Shown: in pieces, positions 22,709-34,548 of the stretch
Numbering within the stretch: the first letter of the stretch is position 1
Layout of the letters: the number at the start of each line of letters is the position of its first letter
Assembly: GCA_022393335.1 (NCBI GenBank)
Contig: JAJEKB010020913.1
Location: 319,167 to 383,166 of the forward strand
DNA: 64,000 nucleotides
DNA from: Macrotrachela quadricornifera
Taxonomy: Eukaryota; Rotifera; Eurotatoria; Philodinida; Philodinidae
Direction: 5' to 3'
The notes under the pieces: model-generated
What the model saw: the letters and a program-made list of their open reading frames with translations, nothing else
Databases searched by the model: none
Told to the model about the DNA's origin: nothing
Made by a program: the position numbers and the translations under genes

Positions 22709-23760
22709 TATTGATAATGTTGTGCATGCTATTTGATAGATATTAGTTCTTTTCATATTCATTTTTAAGTGATGTATAAAATAAACTTTTTGTTATTTAG
22801 TTGGTTATGAAAATGCTAAAATAAATCTTCTTAGTTATAAAATAATTCGGATATTTTTCGGCTTTGCTGAAGAGCAAAAAAATTTAAAGTGTATATTACT
22901 TTATTTAAAGACATATTCATGAATAGTACAACTGGAAATGATATCAAGAGCACTTTCATTTCCCATCATTCGAGTAAAACACTCTAATTCATCTGTATAC
23001 TCTGTTATAAATTGCTAATACTAAAGCGATACAAAATAAATAAAAAGCACATGGTAACGCTGTTGCTACCATAAAATAAAGAGAAAAATTTTATTTCTGA
23101 ATATTTTTCTCAGTTGTAAGGGATACTTCATTCAAATATGATTTTCTCGCATAATATTGTACTGAGCGATTAATTTTGCGTGAACGATTGATTAAATTAG
23201 AATAAACGGTATTATTTATATTATTCTGATGCTCAACATAACTACCGCAATATATTTATTTCATAACATGGTTAATTCTTATACTACTCACATTTTTAAA
23301 GTTAGAGCCGAAGTTATAGAGGAAAAAAATACCAATAAAATATCAAAATAGGGTTATAACGAGTTGTTTCAGGCAGAGAAAAGTATCAACTTGAGGATAA
23401 AAATTCAGTCGAGGGTTAAGCGAGTCAGCCTCGACGAGCGTTATCTTGTTTTTTTTAACGATTTTCTGAATGAATCAAATCCAATTTTTTTTACAGAATA
23501 TTATATAACAACATTTTTATCATTAATGTTTCAATGGCATTATAACCTATAGATTTTCTTACGATTGTTTTTTTTTCTTTTGCTTCTATTTTTGTGTAAA
23601 AGAAAAATATAGGACATATAACATAATGTTTTCTTATTTCATCGAAGATAACTTGTTTGTTGCCACACATTAACTTGACAGTTGATAATAATCTATCTTC
23701 ATTAGTACTGATAACTATAAACAGATAGAAACTAAGATATATATCAATATTATTTTCACT
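22709..23760. other. Intergenic, AT-rich
   Basis: No supported gene or notable repeat. Confidence 0.4.
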
Positions 23761-24412
23761 ATGGCATTCAAGATTTTTTCATTCATATTTCTATTTATTA
23801 TTACGATTAAATGTATTAATTCAAAAAAAGTATTCAATCGATCACTTGTGGCAATATTAGATAAGAAGGAAAACTTTCTTTCTGGTTTTTCAATCTTTGA
23901 TTCAACCGAAAAAAAACTTTTATATAAAATAAACAATACTCAAACTAATAACAAGACTATTATTCTTACTACTTATCCTGGTAATCAGATAATAGCTAAT
24001 GTTAAAGATGAATCGAACGATGGTAAATCTAAAATTACTTTTTCTATATTTAATAAAAAAAATAAATAAATGGATAGATGGAACTATTACAAGTGCTGTC
24101 ACAACCGCTGCAGGAATATATAGAATTGAATGGAAAGGTCAACGTTTTATTTTAGAAAGTACGTTTTATCTGAAAAAATTTACATTAGATAATGTACGAC
24201 CTAGACAACTAATATCAAAAATTACACCATATCCTGGAGAAAGAGTTAGTCAATTACCATCGAAATATTATTTGAATATTTATTCTAATAAATATCCTGA
24301 TGTTATTTATCTCTTGGCTGTGGTTGTGTCACACCAGAAAGAGATACCAGACTATGCAAGTTTTCCATCTGAAGACGCGATGATGATTAAAATTATTAAA
24401 AATAATAAATAA
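23761..24412 (+). pseudogene. Secreted protein, possibly tubby/LURP-one-like fold, frame break at an A8 tract
   Basis: The N-terminus MAFKIFSFIFLFIITIKCIN is a clear signal peptide. About 100 residues follow in one frame. The frame then stops at an A8 run (24055-24062), and a neighbouring frame continues to 24412. The combined text alternates beta-strand-like segments (FSIFDSTEKKLLYKI, YRIEWKGQRFIL, KYYLNIYSNKYPDVIYLLAV), as in LURP-one/scramblase-related beta-barrels. That fold call is tentative. Removing one A would restore a single frame of about 216 residues, so the break may be a homopolymer sequencing error rather than a true mutation. Confidence 0.45.
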
Positions 24413-24447
24413 TTGAAAAGATTTAAATATTGTTATCGATTACTTAA

Positions 24448-25384
24448 CACATTCACCACGACGGGTCCCACCGGTGGGACCCGCTCGGAATTCACAAGAA
24501 ACTTAATAGAAAAACAGTTCTCATCCTATGGTGTTCAATGGAAAACATCAAGGAGTATGTCATCTAGTTCGTCTTACCGCTGTTTGAGATATTTATTACA
24601 AAGGAAGATGTTTTTCATTAAAGCAGTTAAGACAAAAAAAAAGTATCAGAATCACAAGAGAAATTATTTATTTTTTTTGCCGTTGCATTACTCGCTTCTT
24701 TTGACTATTGCTCCAGTAGTGATTCATTTACAGCATTTATACGAACCCCAGCTCCATTATGATCCTAAAGAACTGGAGCATTTCCTCATCAGTGGTTGAT
24801 TTCCATTCACGATATTTGGATCGTCTGCTAATCTCATGGGCTTACAAGTATTGCTCCACATATCGATTAGTTTCACGAACCATAAGGCTAATAATTTTGT
24901 CCGTAAGGAAATATCGATAGCAATCTATAGGGTTAATTGCATTATCTTCTCAAGCAGAAATTATCTCATCGACGAGTTCATGCTCCTCTATGAATTCTGC
25001 ATCCGATGGCTCTATTTCGTATCAACCATTTCTTCGTTAAAATTTCCAGATTCAAGATGCATTTCATCAGAATCAGTACCTAAAGAACTTTCTGCACTTA
25101 GTGAGGTGGCGCTTTCTTCTGTATCAGTTGCTTCCAACGATATGTGACCTATATATATTTCAAAATTTAGAGCGCTTTTAAACATCATATACAAAGATAA
25201 GAATACGGAGGAAAAATCTGGAAATTTCGTTATGACTCATTAGATGATGATATGAAGAAAAGAACAATGAATAATCCGTGGAAGATAATGAAAAGATCAC
25301 TGAGTGCAATTATCTGAAATTAACTCTTGAGAGATGTGGATATTTCGGAGATTTTTCCAAGAAAACTTAATCGTGGTGAATGTG
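24448..25384 (-). mobile_element. Internally deleted piggyBac element (same family as 13151-15190)
   Basis: It is flanked by TTAA on both sides (24444-24447 and 25385-25388). The ends are CACATTCACCACGACGGG and its partner ATCGTGGTGAATGTG. On the minus strand it keeps a broken piece of the transposase N-terminus with several stops: GHISLEATDTEESATSLS, DSDEMHLESGN and later a KLIDMWSNT-like block. The catalytic domain is gone. The 20-bp palindrome at 24463-24482 marks the transposase-3' end. 937 bp. Confidence 0.9.
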
Positions 25385-25958
25385 TTAAGTTAATTTATAT
25401 ATTTATTCAATTTTATAAACAATTTAATAATAATGAATATCTATTATTTATTTACTCGAATTTGAATTGTGCTTTTTCTATTAAGATTTACATTTATATG
25501 TAGTGAATTTTTTTCTAGTAAATAAAATATTAAGAAAGAAAATGATTTTGATAAAATATCTGCGAAAATAAAACATCATATCTTAACTTGCTCTCTCATC
25601 TGACTCAAATTTATAGCATTATTATAAGACATTTACTATTGATTAAGATTCTAGAGTTTGAAGATAAATGAATGTTTTCTATCGACAATACAAATTTGTT
25701 TCATATAACAATTGATTATTAAAAAAAACAGCATATATTCATATGATATATCTAACAAAAATTTATTTAATAGATAAAATATGAAAATAAATATCAGTTC
25801 ATTAAAATTTAAAGAATAAATTTGTGTACTTTTCATCGTAGAATATATGTACTAATAGCATGGTTCTCCATTGTCAAGATGGAAAATTTTTTTACGAAGA
25901 CGTTCGTGCATTACATCGTTTTTTTCTCCCATAAGCACATAAATACGAGACTAACATC

Positions 25959-26160
25959 TTATCTAGCTAAATTAATAATTGGTTGCACTGAATAATGATG
26001 TGTTATCTTATTTTTTGATGGAACAGATAAGCTCGCACCCTTTTCATCAACACAGGAGAGTGTTAGTGTTGAATATATTTCGAGCTTCATTCCCGACTGA
26101 TCCATGTTTAGAATTGAATGATGGTTGTACATTGGTATTAAATTTCGAACTTTCATAGAT
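25959..26160 (-). pseudogene. pogo/Tigger-like DDE_1 transposase fragment
   Basis: The frame reads SILNMDQSGMKLEI, then TLTLSCVDEKG and THHYSVQPIINLA. This is the conserved surround of the first catalytic Asp in DDE_1 (pogo/Tigger/jerky) transposases: [NM]-D-[EQ]-[ST]-G, then TLS and a TH-YTVQP motif. The 5' part is separated from it by the 26162-26812 insertion: a frame NEINESFDHIL lies at about 26835-26870. The second and third catalytic residues are missing. Confidence 0.65.
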
Positions 26161-26161
26161 G

Positions 26162-26812
26162 TCATAATACCGTTACACCGGGTAACGGCATTCAAACGTC
26201 AAAATACCCGCAGAAGCAGTCAATGAATTATTTCAGGACATGATGGTCTTATTACCCTAGTAAAGAGAGGGTATCCTTAAAAAGTTGAGGAATTTGAGTG
26301 GATTTGCTGTAACGACGTCATTACATGGGTAATGATGCCGTTACACCAAATCCACTTAAATTCCTCAACTTTTTAAGGATACCCTCCCTTTAAACAGGTA
26401 ATGGGAGGATATCCTTAAAAANNNNNNNNNNNNNNNNNNNNNNNNNNNNNNNNNNNNNNNNNNNNNNNNNNNNNNNNNNNNNNNNNNNNNNNNNNNNNNN
26501 NNNNNNNNNNNNNNNNNNNNNNNNNNNNNNNNNNNNNNNNNNNNNNNNNNNNNNNNNNNNNNNNNNNNNNNNNNNNNNNNNNNNNNNNNNNNNNNNNNNN
26601 NNNNNNNNNNNNNNNNNNNNNNNAAGGATACCCACCACTAAGTTGGGTAATCATACCGTTACACCAAATCCACTCGAAATTGTAAACTTTTTTGAGGATA
26701 GATATTGGTGATAAAGTTGGAGTATCATTACATTTTAAGTGAAGAGATTGGATTGCTCATGTGGATAATTTCACGATTTCGTGCCCTTACCCGGTGTAAC
26801 GGTATTATGACA
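26162..26812. mobile_element. Inverted-repeat insertion containing an assembly gap
   Basis: The ends TGTCATAATACCGTTACACC and GGTGTAACGGTATTATGACA are perfect inverted repeats. They are flanked by an imperfect direct repeat (CGAACTTTC-ATAGA / CGAACTTTCTATAGA). The inside repeats GGTAACGGCAT-like and CTTTTTAAGGATACCC blocks in both directions. A 202-bp run of N (26422-26623) falls at the foot of one of these hairpins, probably where assembly failed. Confidence 0.7.
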
Positions 26813-27081
26813 CCACTCCGAACTTTCTATAGAATATGATCAAATGATTCATTTATCTCATTTTCATTCGAAACTTCATGCTTTATGATAACCTATTAGA
26901 GAAAAAAAGGTTTAAATGCAGCTATTAAAAGAGAAAACTAACTATCTTGGTCATCTCTCTGAAGCAAATATTATTTCTTCTTTTAAAGTTAAATAATCAA
27001 TAATTTGATGCTCTAAAATTCCTAGAACTAAATTTCAACGACTTTTTGATATCTCTAACGAACAAAGATCACGATTATATA

Positions 27082-27628
27082 CTATATAATATTATTTTGT
27101 AAATATGTGCGATGATCATAAGGTGATGCAGTATATTGTTCTTCATGGTACGCATCATTAATCGAATTCTCTGAAGGTTCGTCTGATATATCATCATCAT
27201 CCTTGTCTGAATCATGTAAATGGGATGCAATTTCTTCCTCATTGTTATCAACAAGAGAATTTTTTAAAACTATCATTTTATTCGAAACTCTTTTGAAGAG
27301 ATGGTTTAATATATGATTAACACTGTTCATCTATTTATGTAACTTATTGAGAATAGTAAGATAGAATATATATGTATTCATAACGAACATGTGATCTTTT
27401 ATATATTCTTGCTGTCACGTAGTGAATTATTTTTTTCCCGTCCGCATCAGTATACAATTCTCCCTCCTTACCGGTTTTGACCATCGACAATTTTATGCTA
27501 ATCACGTATTCAAATAAAAAATAGATTTTATTGCAGTCAGTGAATTCTACATCCAAAGTGACGGTACCTTCGCAAAAATTAAGTTTAGTATATTTGTATT
27601 TATATATTCTATGATGAAAAGTACACAA
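27082..27628 (-). CDS. Two short open frames of unknown function in the pogo-like element
   Basis: 27344-27628 gives 94 residues beginning MCTFHHRIYKYK, whose start lies in the inverted repeat. 27082-27330 gives 82 residues with an acidic stretch (HDSDKDDDDISDEPSE). They are adjacent, on the transposase strand and upstream of the DDE fragment. They could therefore be remnants of the transposase N-terminus or of a companion ORF. I recognise no domain in either. Confidence 0.25.
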
Positions 27629-28127
27629 ATTTATTCTTCAAATTTCCATCCACTGATATCTATTTTTATATTCTACCTATAAAATAAATTTTTGTTAGAC
27701 ATATCATATGAATTAATGTTTATAACTTTAAATAAGAATATATGCTGGTTTTTTAGTAATCAATTTTTATATGAAACAAATTTGTATTATTGATAGAAAA
27801 CATTCATTTATCTTCAAACTCTCGGATCTTAATCAATAGTAAATTTTTGTTATTATAATGCTATAAATTTGAGTCAGATGAGATCATCTTTAGTGAAGAT
27901 ATTGAATATATTAGGTGTATTAGCTCTTTCAAGGTCAAATTTTGGATGGTCAGTTTTTGTCGATGCTGATGGTGCAATCGAATAGGTCTTGATCCAGATC
28001 ACCATGCGCGAGGAACAAATCAACAATACTGGGATACTTCAAGGATGATGTGCCTATTTATAGGAAGCAAGTTGAGTATAATTTATAGAAAAGGTTTAAT
28101 AATTAGGAAAAGATGAATTATTATCCA

Positions 28128-28583
28128 TTTTTGAAAGAAAAATGATAGGGACCTGCGATTTTTGTAGTAGGATAGAACACAACATGGCACGTATTACTAT
28201 GAAATAAGCGAGCCTTCAAATAATTTATTTCATGATAAATCTTTGAATGCAAACGCTAGAAGGTTGAAATTCCTTGGAGGATGAAAGATTTTGATTTTTA
28301 AATAGTGAAATCAATAGTTTGAATCGAAATCTACAATTTTTGACCACTTCTAGGTCTCTATCACTTATAATTCGAGAGTTTTAAGTGTCTTTTGCAAAGA
28401 TATTTACTCATAGTTGTATACAAACCAAAATTTATAAAACATCCGATGACATGTAGATTTTTAGGTAGGTTGAGATATCTGACGGTATTTAATTCGAAAT
28501 GATAAATCTCATAGTAATACGTACCTTGCTATGCTCTATCCAACAACGAAAACCGTAGGTCTCTATCATTTTTCTTTCAAAAG
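28128..28583. repeat. Palindromic element, about 455 bp
   Basis: The left arm TTTTGAAAGAAAAATGATAG and right arm CTATCATTTTTCTTTCAAAA continue inward through GTATTACTATGA. Arms are about 85 bp and diverged. The centre has smaller inverted segments. Confidence 0.75.
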
Positions 28584-30681
28584 TCGTAAAAGTTTTGTCC
28601 TAGCGACTTATTGTCAAAAATAGATAATAGTTCTGTGATCAAAAAATAAAACAAAATGGGATATATGTCTCACTGATCCTGAAAGGGTTAATGCAGCAAA
28701 ACTAGTAATAGTAATTAGGGTATATCTCTGCTCAAGAGTCCTGAAAAAACAAATCCTTCTAGACTTTTAATAACTCTGTAATCTATTGATTGAGTCTATA
28801 GCTGATTCAAATACGATTTGAAAGTTGGATATGTTCCCTCATCAGATTCAGTCAGATTTGAGTCGGTGCCTAGCCTTTTAGCTTTCTAGCATAGGGATTG
28901 AATCTTATACACATCTAAATGTCTGCCTGTGTTACATGGGCCAGTCGAAAACCGCTGATTGAGCGCGGTTAAGCTGTCATTTTGTCCGACTAGCTTTTAC
29001 TTTTTATGAATCTCTGCCAACAACTTTTATTTTACATATTTTTAAAGGTATATTATTGTTGATTGAAATCATGACTTATTTTCAAGATTTCTTGATGAAT
29101 GTTCATGTAGAATCAACCTATTGTAATATCCTCAACATATTCTAAAGACGCAATTCAAAGACTCAATTTAGCTTTTCGATGCTCATAAAATGGATCGATT
29201 AGATAAGCTCAAAGCCACATCATCAATGCAAAGGATTTTGTGTTATACCACTAAAAGTCACAACGAAGATTTGTTTGCATTGGTGGCTACATCATGAGAA
29301 TAATTAAAAAGAATACATACTGATAAGAAGAGGCACAAAAAGAAATATTGAAAGAAAAGGTTATAAAAACACAACGAACAAAACAAAATAATAATAAAAA
29401 AGATAAGAGAAAAAAAAAGAAAATGGATACATCCCCCATTTATATTCTTTTGAGGATGATGTTGATTCGTTTTGATAAAAAAATATTCATTCTACAAGAT
29501 AGGATTTGTATCGATCTAACAATTACCATACACGACATCCACGTAAAAGCTCCACCGAGGTGATTGTTTTTTTTTTGTCTTTTGTAAAAATCATTCTAGA
29601 TAATGATGTTATAAAAAAGAAATTTAAGAACTAAGATCAGTCACCTAACATGCTGAATCAATTTTTCAATTTATCTACGTTTGTTTTTTCACAGGGGTGA
29701 AGCTAGATGGTAATCGAGCCCGATTTTTGAATTTGCCTTTGTTTATTTTTAAAATAGGTTCTCCCAAAAATTCTTCAATTCGTTAATAAAAATGAAAATT
29801 CTAAGTCTTCTATTTCATCCAAAGAAAAACTGAAAAATCACACTCTGTGACGACCTAGTCCTAACTGTCACCTATACAATAAAACATATTCTTCTTTCTA
29901 TTTTGAATCATTATGGAGAAAACCTTGCTCGCGTAAACGGTAAGCTCGAAAAAAAAATGATTTTGAGAAAAACGATATATCGTTGTTTCGACAAAAAGAA
30001 TTATACTAGCTTATAGTCCAAAATATTTCTCAAACAGTGGCATCTCTGAGGGCAGGTAAGATCCTAAAGAAAAGCTTCTTTATTTAAACGATATACTACG
30101 AAATATAGATTCTGAAAAAAAAACGCTAAAATAAACTGTAGAACTCGTCTTTCCAATCGAAATATTTTAGATTTTTACGAAACATATGCCTGTTATATAT
30201 CGGTATATTTAAGAGAACATCGATGTAGAACTGAACACTTGAACAAATCGCAAAACTTTCTCATAAAACATTTTGAAAGGATTCAAGTTTCTATCAATAA
30301 ATCGATCCAAATTCGACTGTAGGACTTCAAGGATAGTTTATCAATTCATGTATCTGTTAGATATTTAAACTTTCTAATCAATTCAAATTTTTTTTCATAC
30401 ATTGTATCATTCATTAGTATCCCTTTCATCTGTTTCTGAAAGAACCCTATTGTTATTTTTAGTATGTTTATCGATTATTTTAATTGTTTTTGAAATACAC
30501 ATAACTTTAATTACAGGTTCACGCACAATCTTTTCTCGAAATATTGAATCCTCGGAGTTAAATTATGTATTGCGTAAGCTCAACTTACGAGAGAACATAT
30601 TTAAAATGTTCAAGTCCTTTAGACTCCGTATTTTAATCATAAGTAAACCTCGATAAAACCTAAGAAACCTGAAAATAATGA
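28584..30681. other. Intergenic, 2.1 kb
   Basis: No gene could be supported. A lysine-rich open frame at 29348-29563 is low complexity. No repeat of note. Confidence 0.4.
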
Positions 30682-31038
30682 ATTCCTTTACGTCTTTATT
30701 TTTCAGATGTCGAGATTTTGAGCCGTTTTATCATAGCAATCAGAGTTTTCAATAAAATTATACTTTTCAGTTTTTGTCTGAAGCTTTCCCACATCAAGAT
30801 CTCAAATAGACTAAACTTTTGTACAAAGTTTTGGACATTGTACAATGCGTAGATATTTTGAAAGATTCATAATCTGGTAATGATGCTGTTTAAAAATTCT
30901 AAAACTTTGTGCACAGTTTAGCCTATATGGGATTTTGATGTGGGCGAAGTTTCAGACAAAAACTCAAAAATATAGCTTTGTTGGAAATCTTGATTATTAT
31001 GAGGATGACATCTCAAAAATAAAGGCGCAAAGGAATGA
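30682..31038. repeat. Diverged inverted repeat, about 355 bp
   Basis: The arms share TTTTTGTCTGAAGCTTTCCCACATCAAGAT and its complement, with about 20% mismatch. The unpaired centre is about 60 bp. Confidence 0.7.
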
Positions 31039-31673
31039 ATGCTTTTCAGATCTCTTACATTTTGTCGAGATCTACTTATGGCCAAGAGATGTACTTCAAT
31101 ATGCTCCCTCGTAACTAAACTAACTAAAATGATCAGATAAAATATAATCTTAATGAGTTCTTAAACAGTTCATCGGATCACAGTATAATAAAGTAAACAA
31201 GTGCGAACTGGAACTACTATAATCTGAAAATGTTCCATCATTAAACTAAAAGCCATCAATGCTTTACTATTTCTAAATCAGTTTTCAATCATTTTTCAGT
31301 AGATTGAATAGCATATATGTATGAAAACGAATACTTCAATTGATCTGATAAGAAATTTTTAAATTGTATCATCCTTTTATATGAACGTTTTCTTTTTATT
31401 GGATTCGAATTAATGAAGTAGAATGATATTAATGAAATTGTATGTTAATTTGTTGCTTTATAGAGTGAATTAAACTTTGAATAGTATGTTGAATCTAAAT
31501 TGAGAACATTTCTATCGATCACTTCCATAATAAATAGATCCTTCACTCTCGACAAGTAGATAACACGGTAAGATATTAAGCTTAACCATTTAATCTTATG
31601 GTATTTTTGATTAGAATAAATCCAGCAATCACACCAAAAAAATTGTAATCTATATTTGAATAATGGTCAGAAC
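31039..31673. other. Intergenic
   Basis: Nothing recognisable. Confidence 0.4.
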
Positions 31674-32375
31674 AGAGTGTTGACGGACCCAACTTTTGAT
31701 AGAAACCATAAGAGAAAAACGATCGTTTTTGCTGTACTGACAATGGAGGTCTTTGCATTGTCCATAAAAAAAATGGAACATATTTTGGTCAAGCGAAAGC
31801 TCTCATCTTTAAACTAACAAAGTTAAAATATTAGCTCCTTTTGACTTGTCTTAAAGGAGATATTTGAGCTTTATTTTACTTACAGTGTTTGGAATACTCG
31901 CAATTCAAAATTGTAGTAGAATTTATTTCTTTTTTCATAACATCTAGATAGAACTTGCTGAGTTACAACGGAAAAATTATGTTTCAAATTCTAAAAAGAA
32001 ATGTTTAGAAGATTTTATGAAGGGTCCAAATGAGCGTTATTTATTGCGTAAGGGAAAGTAGACTCAAAACTGCGATCCTTCCTAAATTTTTTATAAACCA
32101 CGTTTTAAAATTTGAAACAGATTTTTTAATGCAACTCAATGAGCTCTATCCAACTATCACAAAAGAAACGCTACTGAAATTTTGAATTGTGAACATCCAA
32201 CATATACTGTAAATATAGTGAAACTCGATGGTAGATTACATTGGGCCTTCTTTGTTTGAGTGTGAGAATTTTCATTTGATCGAAATATCTTCCAATTTTT
32301 TTATGGTAACACAAACATTGCCGTTGTGAGTGGCTTTCAGTTCTCCTTATCACTCACTTTCAGTCGCAACACTCT
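31674..32375. repeat. Diverged inverted-repeat element just upstream of the Cys-rich gene
   Basis: AGAGTGTTG at the left end pairs with CAACACTCT at the right. Further in, ATAAAAAAAATGGAACATAT and ATTTTAAAATTTGAAACA blocks also pair across the centre. The right end is about 135 bp from the start codon at 32511, so it overlaps the likely promoter region. Confidence 0.65.
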
Positions 32376-32510
32376 AGGAGAGAAATCCAATATTGTAGAA
32401 TAAACTGTAGAAGATTATAATTATTATAACATACAACAATTATTTCTGCAAATGCTTTCCAATATGTTTCCATTTTAGAATCCTATCATATACGTTACGA
32501 AAAATCTACT

Positions 32511-34094
32511 ATGTTAAAATTAATGGCAAAGGGCTATTTCATTGTCCTTCTTCTTGCCATCAGCAGCTACACTGTCTCTGCTAATATGTGCCCGATTGGC
32601 ACTGGACTATGTGGTAATCGGTGTTATCAATTCGCCTCTCAATATTGTATTAGTGGACATGTGTGTCCTCAAGGATATGCAGTATGTAATGGAAACTGCT
32701 ATAATCCCTCTATTCAAGCTTGTGCTAATCGCAACATATGTTCGTATGGATATCGATTATGTGGTAGTGAATGCTATCGACCCATTAATCAGTGTTGTAT
32801 TAATGGCCATATATGCCCTAAAGGCAATTCACTATGCAATGGAAACTGCTATAATCCTTCTATTCAAACTTGCACTAATGGTATCATCTGTTCTTATGGA
32901 TATGGACTATGTGGTAATGAATGTTATCGATCGGCCACTCACTGTTGTATTAATGGACATGTATGCCCTACAGGAAGTACATTATGCAACGGAAACTGCT
33001 ACAATCCTTCTATTCAAAGTTGTAATAATGGAGTTATCTGCTCTAGTGGATATGGACTATGTGGTAGTCAATGCTATCAACTTACTACTCAAACTTGCGT
33101 TAATGAACGTCTATGTCCAATAGATAATCGACTATGTAATGAAAATTGTTATAATCCCTCAAATCAAATTTGCACTAATGGTATCATCTGTTCTTATGGA
33201 TATGGACTATGTGGTAGTCAATGCTATCAACCTACTACTCACTGTTGTATCCGAGAACATGTATGTCCTAAAGGATCTGGACTTTGTGGTTCTCAATGTT
33301 TTAATCCATCTTCTGAAATGTGTATTAATGAAATAATATGCCCCACTGGTTGTGGATTATGCAATAATCAATGCTATCAACTCTCTGCTCAGATATGCAT
33401 TAATGGACATTTATGTCCTAGAGACAACCGAATATGCAATGGAAATTGTTATAATCCCTCTATTCAAACTTGTACTAACGGTATTATTTGCTCTAATGGA
33501 TACGGATTATGCGGTAGTCAATGCTATCAACTTACTGTACACTCCTGTATTAATGCACATATATGTCCTAGAGGATCTGATCTTTGTGCTTCTCACTGTT
33601 ATGATCCAACCAATCAAATTTGCAATAATGGAATTGTGTGCTCCAATGGATATGGATTGTGTGGTAATCGTTGCTATCAGCGTACTACTCAACACTGCAT
33701 TAGTGGACATGTGTGCTCTCAAGGACATGGACTATGCAATGGAAATTGCTATAATCCATCTGTTCAAACTTGTAATAGTAGAACCGCCTGCTCTTATGGA
33801 TATGGACTATGTGGCAATCAATGCTTTCAACTTGCCAGCCAATGTTGTATTAGTGGACATATATGCCCTAAAGGCAATGCATTATGCAATGGAAACTGCT
33901 ACAATCCGTCTATTCAATCTTGTAATAACAGAGCCGCCTGTTCTGATGGATATAATCTGTGTGGCAGACGATGCTATCAAACCACTACCCAATGTTGTAT
34001 TAATGGACATATATGCCCTATAGGATTTGGACTTTGTGGTTCTCGATGTTATAACCCTACTGCTCAATCCTGTTTCAGCAGAAGAATCATTTGA
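32511..34094 (+). CDS. Secreted cysteine-rich protein of about 20 tandem 25-residue repeats
   Basis: One uninterrupted frame of 527 codons. Residues 1-24 form a signal peptide (FIVLLLAISSYTVSA). The rest is a regular series with spacing C-x6-C-x3-C-x7-C-x5, about 20 units and four Cys each. Two unit types alternate: CNGNCYNPSIQTC and CG-x-QCYQ-x-x-TQCC, with INGHICP or NGIICSYGYG linkers. The true repeat is thus a 50-residue pair (150 bp). The pattern implies dense disulphide bonding and an extracellular place, such as lumen, cuticle or secreted coat. It resembles Stig1-like and other short disulphide repeats, but I cannot name a family. The reading frame is preserved across all repeats, indicating selection. 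Confidence 0.85.
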   Translation: MLKLMAKGYFIVLLLAISSYTVSANMCPIGTGLCGNRCYQFASQYCISGHVCPQGYAVCNGNCYNPSIQACANRNICSYGYRLCGSECYRPINQCCINGHICPKGNSLCNGNCYNPSIQTCTNGIICSYGYGLCGNECYRSATHCCINGHVCPTGSTLCNGNCYNPSIQSCNNGVICSSGYGLCGSQCYQLTTQTCVNERLCPIDNRLCNENCYNPSNQICTNGIICSYGYGLCGSQCYQPTTHCCIREHVCPKGSGLCGSQCFNPSSEMCINEIICPTGCGLCNNQCYQLSAQICINGHLCPRDNRICNGNCYNPSIQTCTNGIICSNGYGLCGSQCYQLTVHSCINAHICPRGSDLCASHCYDPTNQICNNGIVCSNGYGLCGNRCYQRTTQHCISGHVCSQGHGLCNGNCYNPSVQTCNSRTACSYGYGLCGNQCFQLASQCCISGHICPKGNALCNGNCYNPSIQSCNNRAACSDGYNLCGRRCYQTTTQCCINGHICPIGFGLCGSRCYNPTAQSCFSRRII

Positions 34095-34548
34095 AAGTTT
34101 ATGAACAAAATTTTGAGAAGTTGAAAAACAATTAACTTATAATGTAGCTTGCTAGTAATTTTTCAAATCTTTAGCTCCAGAATTCCTTGAAAACATTAAA
34201 ATGTCCCTTTTATTATAAACTTAATTATATATTAATTTGTATTAACAGTTTATTAATAATCTTTTAGCTACGGATGACTAAAATATGCGTCAGAGCTAGA
34301 GGATATAACAAAAACTCAGTATTTTTTTCTATTCAAGCTATTCATTCATGCACTATCAAAAGATAAAGATGTAAAATTTCTAAAACAAGTAGTGAAATTC
34401 TTTCACAAGAGCATTGAAGTGCAAATCAGGAATCTTAGAATTAATCGGTTTAGTTTCGTGCAGGGAAACACACTGATATCTTGGTATAGACATGTTCCAT
34501 GAATGAAAAAGAAATGAAAAGCTTTTGTTTTCAAATATCTTTATTTGT
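34095..34548. other. 3' flank of the Cys-rich gene
   Basis: AT-rich. No gene. Confidence 0.4.

Larger units (their letters stand above)
25593..27885 (-). mobile_element. pogo-like element with roughly 270-bp inverted repeats
   Basis: Segments 25593-25860 and 27600-27885 are inverted copies (outer ends TCTCATCTGACTCAAATTTA, shared GAAGATAAATGAATGTTTTC, inner CAAATTTATTCTT). Between them, on the minus strand, lie a DDE transposase fragment, two unidentified open frames and a secondary insertion. Long inverted repeats plus a pogo/Tigger-like DDE block suggest one decayed element of 2.3 kb. No confident target duplication was found. Confidence 0.6.

Noticed and set aside
23364..23936. Short ORFs upstream of the signal-peptide gene
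   Set aside because: Low-complexity AT-rich frames with no domain.
26390..26654. ORFs containing long runs of X
   Set aside because: They span the N gap and are meaningless.
32542..34023. Long alternative-frame ORFs (up to 223 codons) over the Cys-rich gene
   Set aside because: They are hydrophobic shadow frames of a tandem repeat; the frame with signal peptide and regular cysteines is the gene.
33507..34067. Minus-strand ORFs over the Cys-rich gene
   Set aside because: Repeat-driven shadows without start context or domain.
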